NCBI GenBank assembly: GCA_015272395.1
Contig: JACYLQ010000026.1
Coordinates: 62,001 to 126,000, forward strand
Length of the DNA stretch: 64,000 nucleotides
Direction of reading: 5' to 3'
Source of the DNA: Calothrix sp. C42_A2020_038
GTDB taxonomy: Bacteria; Cyanobacteriota; Cyanobacteriia; Cyanobacteriales; Nostocaceae
The first letter of the stretch is position 1. Each line of letters starts with the position of its first letter. Under the pieces are notes generated by a model that was not told the origin of the DNA, searched no databases, and saw only the letters and a list, made by a program, of their open reading frames with translations. Position numbers and translations under genes: made by a program. Positions 50,669-64,000 of this stretch are shown here, in pieces.

Positions 50669-51219
50669 TATTGACTTAAACGCAAAGAAAGACGCCGTAA
50701 TTGACCGCGTAAACTTGCATCAATTACCTGCGAACCAACTTTGATGATGACACCACCAATCAAATCTTTGTCTATTTTCTTTTCGAGTTCAACTTCACGC
50801 GCGTTGGTCAAAGCAATAACTTTTTCTCTGACAGCTTGCTCTTGCGCTTCACTTAGAGGAATTGCAGAAGTGACTTCGGCTAACACCGTCTGATTTAATT
50901 CACGTAGTAGCGCTATATACTGCTTGAGAATTGGTTCAAGCAATGAAATCCGCTTACGATCAGCGAGCAACAAAAGAAAATTCCGGAAGTAAGCGTTTGT
51001 ATCGTCACTTAGTAAGCGATTAATAACAGACTTCTTAGTGTCGATTTGGATGAAAGGATTATCAAAAAAATGACGGAGTTGCTCACTTTGGTCAAGTAAA
51101 GCAATTAAACTCCGCGCATCATTACCAAACGCTTCGGTGAGGTTATTAGATTGAGCTACAGAAATCAAAGCTTGTGCGTAAGGAGCGGCAATTTCTTCGG
51201 TAGCAACAGTGCTTTTCAT
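50668..51219 (-). CDS. atpH: ATP synthase F1 delta subunit
   Basis: APYAQALISVAQ, LIGGVIIKVGSQVIDASLRGQLRRLSLRL; operon position. Confidence 0.95.
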   Translation of the reverse strand: MKSTVATEEIAAPYAQALISVAQSNNLTEAFGNDARSLIALLDQSEQLRHFFDNPFIQIDTKKSVINRLLSDDTNAYFRNFLLLLADRKRISLLEPILKQYIALLRELNQTVLAEVTSAIPLSEAQEQAVREKVIALTNAREVELEKKIDKDLIGGVIIKVGSQVIDASLRGQLRRLSLRLSQ

Positions 51220-51771
51220 TTAACTTCCTCCCAATAGCGCTACAGCGCGGTCAATTAATGCGTGCTGTGCATCATCCGCAATTCCAGACCTCAATTCTGC
51301 CTCAGCTTTATCAAGAGCCAATGCAACTACTCTCGCACGCAACTGCGCTATTGCTTTATCCCTTTCGCTATTTAAATCGGCACTAGCAACATCTTTCAGA
51401 CGTTGAATATCAACTTCCAAACGTGCCAAAATTGCATCTTTAGCTCTTTGGGCATTTTCAACAGCAGCTTGACGAATGCGTTCCGCTTCCTGCTGCGCTT
51501 GAGTTAAATTTTTTTGTGCTTCAGATAGGGCAGTAGCAGCTTCTTTGGCACGTTGTTCTGCTTCCTGAATCTCTATCTCAATTGCTGTACGTCGCGCGTT
51601 GAGAGTATCAGTTAGATATTTACGTCCAAAAACTACTAGTACCCCAACCAAAATCGCTAGGTTAATTATATTGGTTTCTAGAATGTCTAAGTTTAGACCG
51701 AAACCACCTTCCTCGGCGTGACCGGCAACCGCCTCTGTCGCCAACAATATCAAGGTGCCCATTATACCCAT
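51220..51771 (-). CDS. atpF: ATP synthase F0 subunit b
   Basis: [34 protein letters not shown] plus coiled coil; operon position. Confidence 0.94.
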   Translation of the reverse strand: MGIMGTLILLATEAVAGHAEEGGFGLNLDILETNIINLAILVGVLVVFGRKYLTDTLNARRTAIEIEIQEAEQRAKEAATALSEAQKNLTQAQQEAERIRQAAVENAQRAKDAILARLEVDIQRLKDVASADLNSERDKAIAQLRARVVALALDKAEAELRSGIADDAQHALIDRAVALLGGS

Positions 51772-51937
51772 CTACAACTGCGTACTTGACTGCTAATACG
51801 TTGAATTCTCCTAAAAGGAGAAAAGTGCTATTCACACCTTATATCTTCATATATATAAGGAGGGGCTACCTATAGCGCCCTTGTTCGCTTGGGCTTTTTT
51901 GGGACTGACGCGGCGATGAAAAAATATATCGCTTTAT

Positions 51938-52393
51938 CTAAACTGTAGTTTGTCCCAATAATTTATCTAGAATTTGCCGACTTAAAGAGTCTACTTTTTG
52001 CTCCAAAGAACGTAGCGCTTCCGCTTTTTGATTCTCGATTTCACGAGCTGCATCTTCACGCTGTTTCTGTACTTCCTGTTGAGCTTCAGCGACCTTCTGG
52101 GCATAAATTGACTGAGCATCTGCTTCCGCAGAAGCAATTGCGGCTTGCGCTTGCTTGCGCGCGTCTGCCAGTTGCTGTTCGTAATCTTTCGCTAATCGTT
52201 CGGCTTTATCTAGACGTTCGCGGGCATCAACCTTGTTAGTTCTGATGTAGTTATCCCGGTCATCCAAGGCCTTAGTTAAAGGCTTGTAGAAGATAACGTT
52301 TAATAAAGCTACCAACAGCAGGAATTGTAATGCCATCAAAGGCAGGGTTGCATCAAAATCAAACATTTCTTGCCTCTTTGGCTCAAACGGCAA
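51938..52393 (-). CDS. ATP synthase F0 subunit b'
   Basis: [43 protein letters not shown]; operon position. Confidence 0.94.
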   Translation of the reverse strand: MPFEPKRQEMFDFDATLPLMALQFLLLVALLNVIFYKPLTKALDDRDNYIRTNKVDARERLDKAERLAKDYEQQLADARKQAQAAIASAEADAQSIYAQKVAEAQQEVQKQREDAAREIENQKAEALRSLEQKVDSLSRQILDKLLGQTTV

Positions 52394-52549
52394 TTTTTAT
52401 AGGAAGCAAAAAATCGAATCCTTTATATTCTAGATATCCCATATCCAATTAGGGATATCTGAACGAAGCAGAGCAAACTTTATACTGTAGAGACGGTGAT
52501 AGCTACAAGCTAGATATCTACCGTACCTCTACATTAATCAAAAGTTTTT

Positions 52550-52828
<279 letters not shown>

Positions 52829-52960
52829 TTAACAAGGTACTAGATTCGATTGCAAATTTTGAAGCAAATCAAAATTTTAAATGCCACTCATTTAATTACG
52901 GCGCCTAGTCAAGCAGCCTAAAAATGGCATTAAACCCAAAATCACATCAATTGATGCTTT

Positions 52961-53713
52961 TTAATGTTCCTCATGTTCTTCACCATGTCCCTCTAATGCC
53001 TCATGGATGTAGGCAGCAGCTAGGGTGGCAAATACTAACGCCTGAATCGCACTAGTAAACAAACCCAAAGCCATTACTGGCAAAGGCACAAACAAAGGAA
53101 CTAGTAAAACTAGTACTCCAACCACTAACTCATCCGCCAAAATGTTACCAAAAAGACGGAAGCTTAGGGAAAGAGGTTTTGTGAAATCTTCTAGAATTGC
53201 AATTGGCAATAAGACTGGGGTTGGTTCAATATACTTTCTGAAGTACTTCAAACCTTTTTTGCTAAAACCTGCGTAAAAATACGCCAAAGAAGTTAGCAAT
53301 GCCAATGCAACAGTTGTATTGATGTCATTAGTCGGCGCCGCTAATTCACCTGCTGGAATTTTAATTAACCTCCAAGGAACTAAAGCACCCGACCAGTTAC
53401 ACAGGAAAATAAACAAAAATAATGTGCCAATAAAAGGCACCCAAGGGCGATACTCTTTTTCACCAATCTGGTTCTTGGTTAAGTCCCGAATAAATTCTAA
53501 GGCGTATTCCATCAAATTTTGGAACCCGCTAGGAATTTTTTGGATGTTTCTTGTTGCTGCTAAACAAGCAATCACGAGAAGACCAATTACAAACCATGAG
53601 GTGAGAAACACTTGCCCATGTACTGTCAGACCACCCAAATGCCAGTAAAAATGGTGTCCCACTTCTAACTCAGCGAGGGTAAGAGAATGGAAGACGTTGA
53701 TAAAATTCACCAT
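52961..53713 (-). CDS. atpB: ATP synthase F0 subunit a
   Basis: [33 protein letters not shown]; operon position. Confidence 0.97.
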   Translation of the reverse strand: MVNFINVFHSLTLAELEVGHHFYWHLGGLTVHGQVFLTSWFVIGLLVIACLAATRNIQKIPSGFQNLMEYALEFIRDLTKNQIGEKEYRPWVPFIGTLFLFIFLCNWSGALVPWRLIKIPAGELAAPTNDINTTVALALLTSLAYFYAGFSKKGLKYFRKYIEPTPVLLPIAILEDFTKPLSLSFRLFGNILADELVVGVLVLLVPLFVPLPVMALGLFTSAIQALVFATLAAAYIHEALEGHGEEHEEH

Positions 53714-53837
53714 TTTCTTCCTATATCAATTGTTTCTCCCATCTTAAACTTAAGAACAGGGGCAAATATTACGGGTAGATATACTTAGTCTAACCGTAAA
53801 ATCTTAGGTTTTCCTTCCTAGGTTGTCCCAATTCAAG

Positions 53838-54275
53838 CTAGTCAGCGTCAAAAGCTGCCCGAATTACATAGAGTATGAGCGTGGCTTTATAAGTCAGAAA
53901 TCCCAAAAATATGGGCATTACCTGCAACTCATTCCATCGCGATGCGAGTAGAATTACTATTGCCAATAATGCGAAGCGTGTTTTACTTAGCCTCTGCTTT
54001 TCCGTTCCCAAACGCTCAACATCTTTTGCCAACATTCTAATATAAACTAAGCCGGTACATGCCCCAAGTAAATAATTTAGGGCAATGTTCAGAGAATAGA
54101 AAATCCAAACAGAGACGAAAATAATCCCTGTTATCACAAGAGTAATCGATAACAACTCCTTGTAAAGTTGATAAAACTCTTGCATAGAACTAGCTGGCTC
54201 TGAGTCCTCAAAACCGGATTGAGCATCTTGTCGCATTGTTGGTGTGGGTTCGGTTGTTTCTTCTGACAAGCTCAC
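53838..54275 (-). CDS. atpI: ATP synthase subunit I (AtpI)
   Basis: Four hydrophobic helices, [25 protein letters not shown], first gene of the atp operon. Confidence 0.85.
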   Translation of the reverse strand: MSLSEETTEPTPTMRQDAQSGFEDSEPASSMQEFYQLYKELLSITLVITGIIFVSVWIFYSLNIALNYLLGACTGLVYIRMLAKDVERLGTEKQRLSKTRFALLAIVILLASRWNELQVMPIFLGFLTYKATLILYVIRAAFDAD

Positions 54276-54788
54276 GGGACTTAAAACCAGTAACTTCTAA
54301 TTATGTTGACTGCACACTCAGTCAGTTGAATCATATCACGATTGGGTAACATTACTTTAGAAAAAAACAATTAACTTAATTGTCACCCAATGAGTTGATC
54401 CGTAAAGCTGGAACCAAGACCGAACAGGGCAAATGGTTCACCACAAGTAAATAACACATGTTAAACAGATAGATGTCGTTTAACATCAGCACTGAGGGCG
54501 GAAGTTGAGAATTTGGTTTAAGTTGAAGCACATGCCATAATCAACTAGATTTTATCTATCTAGTTCGGCAGAAAAACCAACTGGGATGAGAACCCTGCCT
54601 GCATGAGATTCAAAGAAGCGTTCTGATCTCCTCTTCCCCTCTCACATTTTAGCTTCTAGTTTTTACTCGTTTGTGCCTTACCGAACCTAAATTCAGTACG
54701 CTTCAGCCACTTAGTCATTAATCTTATCTATTATGGTTCAGTGTTTATGCTCTCAGTCAAGGGTATAAGCTGAAATAATTAGTCCCCT

Positions 54789-55973
54789 TTATCTGCTAGT
54801 CCCTGTTAGCATAACCAGTTGCTGTTTTTGTAGGTGACGTAGCTGATCAAGGCTAAACTCTACAGTCTTCAAAATGTCATCTACAGTTTTAGTTCCATCA
54901 CATTCCTGCATAAAAGCGAACTCTGCATTCGATAAATTTACAATTTTATAGTCATAATTAAAAATTGTTTGACTTGGGAAACCATCTATGCATGGACTAA
55001 TTTCTGGGATAGCAGCGAGTAATGCACTATCTGACCAGTTGGCTTTAGTTAAAGGTGGACGGGTAAGGAAAAACTCGTAATGACTTGTTTCAGGGTTGAG
55101 TAGTTCAATCAAACGATAACGCTGACGCTCGGTTAGCTGTTCCGCACGCTGAATTAATTCGGGCGAAGACCCCAAAAGTTTTTGCAAATCCCAAAACTCA
55201 GGATTTGAAAAACCGATAAACTCTAAACCTGAAGCATCAATTAGTTCAAACAATGTATCGATGTTATAATTTATTTCCTGCGGATGAACATACATATCAG
55301 CGAAATTTTCATCACGGTGATTTTCTAGCGACCAACGTTCTTTCTCTCGCTTGAGAAGACGGTTATTTTCAGGCAGTGATGCAAAAATTTGGCGCCCAAC
55401 TTTTACTCCGTCCTCATAATCTCCGCGTTTATCACCTTGAAGTAATGCAATCGCACGTTGCATTAACTGTATTTCCCACCGTCCCAATTCTCCATACACA
55501 AATATATGTAGCAGACCACCAGGTGCTAGTTTGTTAGCTAAAGCTTGAATTCCCCGAATTGGGTCATCGGTATGATGTAAAACTCCAACACAATTGATTA
55601 AATCAAACTCTCCTGGTAACTGTTCGACATCAAATAAACTTAGCTGATGAAATTCTACACGATTGGCACCGCTACGTTGACAACGTTCTTTTGCGACTTT
55701 AAGCGTTCCTGCACTCAAATCAATCCCTACTACATAGGCTTCTGGGTTCAAATGTACCAAATACTCAGTTCCTACACCTGAACCACAACCCGCATCAAGA
55801 ATCCGAATATCTCGTTTTTGGGGCTTCATCCCAGTACAGAAATTATAAGCAGTCAACCAATTCCAGCGCCAATTGTAACCTGGAGGCGCCTCATCTAAAA
55901 TTGGGTCTGGCGGAAACGGGTATGTGTCGTAGAGTTTAGCAACTTTCTCGCTAACTTTTTGAATATCGGACAT
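54789..55973 (-). CDS. Class I SAM-dependent methyltransferase
   Basis: RILDAGCGSGVGTEYLVHLNPEAYVVGIDLSAGTLKVAKERC, INCVGVLHHTDDPIRGIQAL. Confidence 0.93.
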   Translation of the reverse strand: MSDIQKVSEKVAKLYDTYPFPPDPILDEAPPGYNWRWNWLTAYNFCTGMKPQKRDIRILDAGCGSGVGTEYLVHLNPEAYVVGIDLSAGTLKVAKERCQRSGANRVEFHQLSLFDVEQLPGEFDLINCVGVLHHTDDPIRGIQALANKLAPGGLLHIFVYGELGRWEIQLMQRAIALLQGDKRGDYEDGVKVGRQIFASLPENNRLLKREKERWSLENHRDENFADMYVHPQEINYNIDTLFELIDASGLEFIGFSNPEFWDLQKLLGSSPELIQRAEQLTERQRYRLIELLNPETSHYEFFLTRPPLTKANWSDSALLAAIPEISPCIDGFPSQTIFNYDYKIVNLSNAEFAFMQECDGTKTVDDILKTVEFSLDQLRHLQKQQLVMLTGTSR

Positions 55974-56045
55974 AGTATAAACAATTAAGCAGCAATTCTG
56001 AGTCTATCCTGTGGCTGCACACTTTGTCCCTTGATATTACTCTAT

Positions 56046-56085
56046 CTGAACTTACCCCAGCCCTTCAGGGCGGGGGTAAGTTCAG
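56046..56085. repeat. Perfect long hairpin CTGAACTTACCCC...GGGGTAAGTTCAG
   Basis: 13-bp perfect outer stem and inner GCCC-ttca-GGGC stem. Confidence 0.75.
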
Positions 56086-56396
56086 CAGCATCGAATGGTT
56101 GCTAATTCTGTACCTCCTATACTTCTGGTATATTGGGTAAATGTATAGTTGAGCAATTTTTAGCTAGTAAATATATTAATGTTAATGCAACGCGCGATTG
56201 CATTAGTAAAAGTAGATGCTATATTTTTTAAAAATAAAACTGAATATATATTAGAAACTTAATTCTAAAATATAGAAATTATTATGTAATCCTAAATCAT
56301 TAGTTGTGTGCCTGTATTAGTTAAAACGCTTATGTAAATAATGGCTAAAATATTATATATAAGTTTTATTTTGACTGTTGAATTTTGATATTTTAA

Positions 56397-56789
56397 CTAG
56401 TTATGGGTTTTCCTTACACCACGTCTGTAATCTTGACCACGAGGATTTTTGAAGCTATCAGAAGAATGAGAATCGTAAATTTTTAACATTAATTTTAAAG
56501 CTTTTTCATTATATTCACTGAATCTAACTGTCGTATCTTTGTGAGCTTTTAAGCTTTTTCGGCTATGGTTATCATCTGTGGGAATCATCGCCATGTAATT
56601 ACGCAAATCACGCTTATAACCATGTTTCGTATACACTTTGTTTTGCTTTAGGGCCACGACAGGTCTGCTGTGAACCCATCTTACAAAGGATTTAACACTT
56701 TGCCCTGATAACGCTTTTGCTGGAGTAATTGTTTGTGTAACCGCAATAGATAAAGCAGCTATGGCTAATAATTTATACTTTAAATGCAT
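56397..56789 (-). CDS. Hypothetical secreted protein, 130 aa
   Basis: Signal peptide MHLKYKLLAIAALSIAVTQTITPAKA; basic mature part. Confidence 0.6.
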   Translation of the reverse strand: MHLKYKLLAIAALSIAVTQTITPAKALSGQSVKSFVRWVHSRPVVALKQNKVYTKHGYKRDLRNYMAMIPTDDNHSRKSLKAHKDTTVRFSEYNEKALKLMLKIYDSHSSDSFKNPRGQDYRRGVRKTHN

Positions 56790-57286
56790 ATGCTATCAAA
56801 AGTTTTGCCTCTACTAACTTGTACTAATTACTAGTAGCTACAATCTTATCTCCGTATTTCCGGAACAATTAGCAATTACTGTCGCAACACAAAGGATATG
56901 AACCCTTTCACTAGATTATAGGGCATATCACATTGCGGCGACAAATCCTCAGAACACAACAATTTCTCTAAAAATCTTTATCGTCAGGTTAAATTAAGCT
57001 TAAATAGAGACTAAGTTTCTCATTCGCAAAACTTATGAATTGTATTCCTGTTACCTATCTTTACAAAACTTAGTTTATTTCTCAGATAAGATGGAGTAGT
57101 CACTGCAACGTTTTGATACATTGGGGTGACAAATTCGACATACTTCTTAATAAATCCACAGTTGAACCGCAAAACGTTCTAATCTAAAAGCTGACTGGGT
57201 TAATTTTTTTTCTGGTAACTTATAGGGAACATAGGAAGATGCATAAATCTATCATGATGTCAACCCTTGAGTTAGTCCAGACTTAA

Positions 57287-60649
<3,363 letters not shown>

Positions 60650-61195
60650 TGGTTCTTCGTGTCAAAAGTTTTGGGTTGCTGTGGAACAGGCATCCCTGCC
60701 TGTTCTTTACACCACCAAAACTCATCACATAAACCAGTAGTTTTTGTTATCCCTGGTTCCATGTTCCGATTCCTTAAAGGAGTCGGAAAATTTGTAACAA
60801 ACAGTTACTATCAAAACAGCGTGGGAGCGTGAGAGGAGATGAAACGCGACTCAACAGGTTTTAAGCTGTTGTTTTAAATTTAGGGACTACCCCGCTGTTG
60901 ATAATTCGGTGTCAGACATAAAACGTGCAAAATAGCAAACATGAAAGAAAATATTACAAAGTATTAAGAGTCGTCATAAATACTCAACATAATGCCCGAA
61001 AATATTTCCACGGGGGTAGTTGGGTTTAACGACTTGTGTATATAAGATTTACGCAAGTTGTTTGAAGTTGAGTTTGATATGGGTAGCTTTTCAAGCGATC
61101 GTATCTATAGAACTGAACAAGACTCAAAGTACCGTTTCAAAAAGTCGCACCAGTTAATTTTCTGGTTTAATTTCTTAATTGGAGGAATCCAAAAA

Positions 61196-61681
61196 ATGAG
61201 TATCGTCACGAAGTCCATCGTGAATGCAGACGCAGAAGCACGCTATCTCAGCCCTGGCGAATTGGATAGAATCAAGTCATTCGTTACAAGTGGTGAAAAG
61301 CGCTTACGCATCGCTCAAGTGCTAACCGATAACCGTGAACGTATCGTTAAGCAAGCTGGTGACCAGTTGTTCCAAAAACGTCCTGATGTAGTTTCTCCTG
61401 GTGGAAACGCATATGGTCAGGAAATGACTGCGACCTGCTTACGCGACCTAGATTACTACTTGCGCTTAATCACCTACGGAATTGTCTCTGGTGATGTAAC
61501 TCCAATCGAGGAAATCGGTATCGTTGGTGTACGCGAAATGTACAAGTCTCTCGGTACCCCTATCGATGCAGTTGTTGCTGGTGTTGCTGCAATGAAGAGC
61601 GTTGCAACCGGGCTAATTTCTGGTGAAGATGCTTCTGAAGCTAGCTCTTACTTCGATTACGTAATTGGTGCTATGTCATAG
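61196..61681 (+). CDS. apcA: Allophycocyanin alpha subunit
   Basis: [64 protein letters not shown]; 161 aa from ATG 61196. The longer ORF-track start (61058) is not needed. Confidence 0.98.
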   Translation: MSIVTKSIVNADAEARYLSPGELDRIKSFVTSGEKRLRIAQVLTDNRERIVKQAGDQLFQKRPDVVSPGGNAYGQEMTATCLRDLDYYLRLITYGIVSGDVTPIEEIGIVGVREMYKSLGTPIDAVVAGVAAMKSVATGLISGEDASEASSYFDYVIGAMS

Positions 61682-61772
61682 TTTGATTGATTTCAAGCTT
61701 TGACTCATTTGGTTTAAATATTTGATTGGCGCCGCATTATTGCAATACGGTTGGAAATAAGGAAATAACAAC

Positions 61773-62258
61773 ATGCAAGACGCAATTACTGCTGTAATCA
61801 ACTCTTCAGATGTTCAAGGTAAATACCTTGATTCTTCTGCAATCGAAAAACTCAAAGGCTATTTTTCAACAGGTGAACTGCGCGTTCGTGCAGCTACCAC
61901 GATCAGCGCAAACGCAGCTGCAATCGTAAAGGAAGCTGTTGCTAAGTCCTTGTTGTACTCTGATATCACCCGTCCAGGTGGTAACATGTACACCACCCGT
62001 CGCTACGCAGCTTGCATCCGCGACTTAGATTACTACCTCCGTTACGCTACCTACGCAATGTTAGCTGGTGACCCATCGATTTTAGATGAGCGTGTACTCA
62101 ACGGTTTGAAAGAAACCTATAATTCCTTGGGTGTGCCCATTGGTGCTACCGTACAAGCTATTCAAGCTATCAAAGAAGTAACTGCTAGCTTGGTTGGTCC
62201 AGATGCTGGTAAAGAAATGGGCGTTTATTTGGACTACATCAGCTCTGGTTTGAGCTAA
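61773..62258 (+). CDS. apcB: Allophycocyanin beta subunit
   Basis: [96 protein letters not shown]. Confidence 0.98.
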   Translation: MQDAITAVINSSDVQGKYLDSSAIEKLKGYFSTGELRVRAATTISANAAAIVKEAVAKSLLYSDITRPGGNMYTTRRYAACIRDLDYYLRYATYAMLAGDPSILDERVLNGLKETYNSLGVPIGATVQAIQAIKEVTASLVGPDAGKEMGVYLDYISSGLS

Positions 62259-62524
62259 TAGTAGTACTGCGCGCATGATAACTTAGATGCGTGATTAAGG
62301 GCTGGAAATCAGTTGTGAGTGCTAGAAAGCTAAAAGCTTATTAGATAAAAAATACTGAGTGCTAAGTGTTAGTCACTGAAACATTGAGTAAGTTTTGGTT
62401 AATGAGTTTCGGTTGTCTAGTATTGATGATTGATTTCCAGTCTTGCAGTGAGTAGGCAAATATTCTGCACTGATATTTTTGAAATAAAAAAGTTATTCCC
62501 CTTTATTACAGGAGACTCAGCACC

Positions 62525-62728
62525 ATGCGGACATTTAAAATTACTGCTTGTGTACCCAGCCAAACTCGTATCAGAACCCAGCGTGAACTTCAAAATACTT
62601 TCTTTACCAAGTTAGTTCCTTACGAAAACTGGTTCAAAGAACAACAGCGCATTCAAAAAATGGGTGGCAAAATCGTTAAAGTTGAACTTGCTACAGGTAA
62701 GCAAGGTTTAAATACTGGTCTTCTATAG
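62525..62728 (+). CDS. apcC: Phycobilisome core linker LC7.8
   Basis: 67 aa MRTFKITACVPSQTRIRTQRELQNTFFTKLVPYENWFKEQQRIQKMGGKIVKVELATGKQGLNTGLL. Confidence 0.97.
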   Translation: MRTFKITACVPSQTRIRTQRELQNTFFTKLVPYENWFKEQQRIQKMGGKIVKVELATGKQGLNTGLL

Positions 62729-62950
62729 TTAATATATTTACTCTCCAACACAAATTCATTATTTATAGGGAGTTGCTCCAGAGGTCGAAATTGACCTCTT
62801 TTTTGTCTATTTGTAAGCAATTAAATTAGAACAATGTATCTAAAAATACTTGTAAATAATTAATTTTTAAAATATATGGGTAAATAGGGGTGTAATCGAG
62901 TAATATCGTTTCTTGAACTTTATCCTTACTCACTTCACCTACTGTAGCCT

Positions 62951-64000
62951 GTGAAGATTATTCGTCGCCTGATACCATTTCTAGATGACTCCGTAAACAG
63001 TTGGGCACTCGAAGCGAGGTTATTGCGCTGGTTAACCATGCTTTGGCTGTTCATTGGACTAGCTGTATTATTCTCAGCGTCTTACCCAGTAGCAAGCGAG
63101 CGCTTCCAAGATGGATTGTATTACTTTAAACGTCAGTTAATTTGGGTAATTGTTGGCGTATTAGGATTCAACATTATTGTAAATACCCCTGTTAGGAAAA
63201 TAGCAGGTTTATCTCACTGGCTTATCTTCCTAATGTTAATGCTAATCTTTATTACACTAATTCCTGGGCTAGGTAAAACTGACTTAGGCGCCGCGCGTAG
63301 GTTGTTAGGACCTGTTCCCATACAACCTTCAGAATTAATCAAACCCTTTTTAGTTCTTCAAAGCGCATGGCTATTTGGACAGTGGGATAAATTAACATGG
63401 CGTGTTAGATTTACCTGGCTAGGTGTTTTTGCTCTGGTTATCTTGGGAATTCTTGCTCAACCTAACCTGAGTACAGCCGCTTTATGTGGAATGACAGTGT
63501 GGCTGATTGCCCTCGGTGCCGGACTCCCCTATAAATACTTAGGGAGTACTGCACTTGGCGGAATTGTATTAGCAACTCTAAGTATTAGCATCCGAGAATA
63601 CCAGCGTAAGCGGGTGATGTCTTTTCTCAACCCTTGGGCAGATGCAAAAGGTAATGGTTATCAACTTGTGCAAAGTTTGTTAGCTATTGGTTCGGGTGGA
63701 AAATCTGGAGCAGGGTTTGGATGGTCGCAGCAAAAATGGTTTTACCTGCCTATCCAAGATACTGACTTTATATTTTCTGTCTTTGCTGAAGAATTTGGTT
63801 TTATCGGTTGTGTAGTATTTCTATCATTACTAGCTATATACGCCACTTTAGGGCTAATTGTCGCAATGAAAGCAACAAACCCTGTTTACCGATTGATTGC
63901 AATCGGTACTACTGTAGTAATGATCGGACAATCATTACTTCATATTGGTGTGACTACTGGTGCCTTGCCCACTACTGGTTTACCTTTGCCACTATTTAGT
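62951..64000 (+). CDS. FtsW/RodA/SpoVE family protein (partial, runs off window)
   Basis: GTG start missed by the ORF track. Reads VKIIRRLIPFLDDSVNSWALEARLLRWLTMLWLFIGLAVLFSASYPVA...PIQPSELIKPFLV...GGKSGAGFGWSQQKWFYLPIQDTDFIFSVFAEEFGF. Confidence 0.93.
   Translation, partial: MKIIRRLIPFLDDSVNSWALEARLLRWLTMLWLFIGLAVLFSASYPVASERFQDGLYYFKRQLIWVIVGVLGFNIIVNTPVRKIAGLSHWLIFLMLMLIFITLIPGLGKTDLGAARRLLGPVPIQPSELIKPFLVLQSAWLFGQWDKLTWRVRFTWLGVFALVILGILAQPNLSTAALCGMTVWLIALGAGLPYKYLGSTALGGIVLATLSISIREYQRKRVMSFLNPWADAKGNGYQLVQSLLAIGSGGKSGAGFGWSQQKWFYLPIQDTDFIFSVFAEEFGFIGCVVFLSLLAIYATLGLIVAMKATNPVYRLIAIGTTVVMIGQSLLHIGVTTGALPTTGLPLPLFS

Noticed and set aside
54290-54790. 500-bp gap upstream of atpI considered as a possible ncRNA locus
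   Set aside because: No structure or motif clear enough by eye to support a named RNA; probably the atp promoter/leader plus methyltransferase terminator region.
62430-62615. 61-aa ORF overlapping the start of apcC
   Set aside because: apcC in another frame is unambiguous; this ORF has no recognisable features.
63808-63999. 63-aa plus-strand ORF near the window end
   Set aside because: Wrong frame inside the ftsW/rodA-type gene.

Overview
The window is 64 kb of cyanobacterial chromosome, most likely from a filamentous (Nostocales-type) species. Support comes from the atp operon order, apcE-apcA-apcB-apcC, a tmRNA with tag ANNIVKFARKEALVAA, and heptanucleotide repeats. Most CDSs are housekeeping genes: ATP synthase, phycobilisome core, trmFO, sufE, tenA, a partial ftsW/rodA and GDP-fucose/EPS genes.

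The most notable items are:
(1) An apparently identical >=890-bp tandem duplication of an alpha-oxoamine-synthase-like gene. A 485-bp internally deleted IS5-type element with perfect 17-bp TIRs sits exactly at the junction.
(2) A 1778-aa CHAT-nSTAND ATPase-14xWD40-TPR protein, next to two pentapeptide-repeat genes and a DUF202 gene.
(3) An 1814-aa Ser/Thr kinase-ATPase-GAF-histidine kinase.
(4) A putative zinc-handling cluster: COG0523 GTPase, WD40 protein, small secreted CSCSTC protein, ZnuA-like protein.
(5) An enolase-superfamily epimerase plus DUF1611 pair, possibly for D-glutamate metabolism.
(6) Several families of dispersed palindromic repeats: TTTTAGA heptads arranged as inverted repeats, a ~125-bp MITE-like element, and in-frame repeat insertions in trmFO and in the nSTAND gene.
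(7) Strong apparent over-representation of GGCGCC, with almost no canonical HIP1 (GCGATCGC).

All calls come from reading the sequence by eye. No database search or computation was run.
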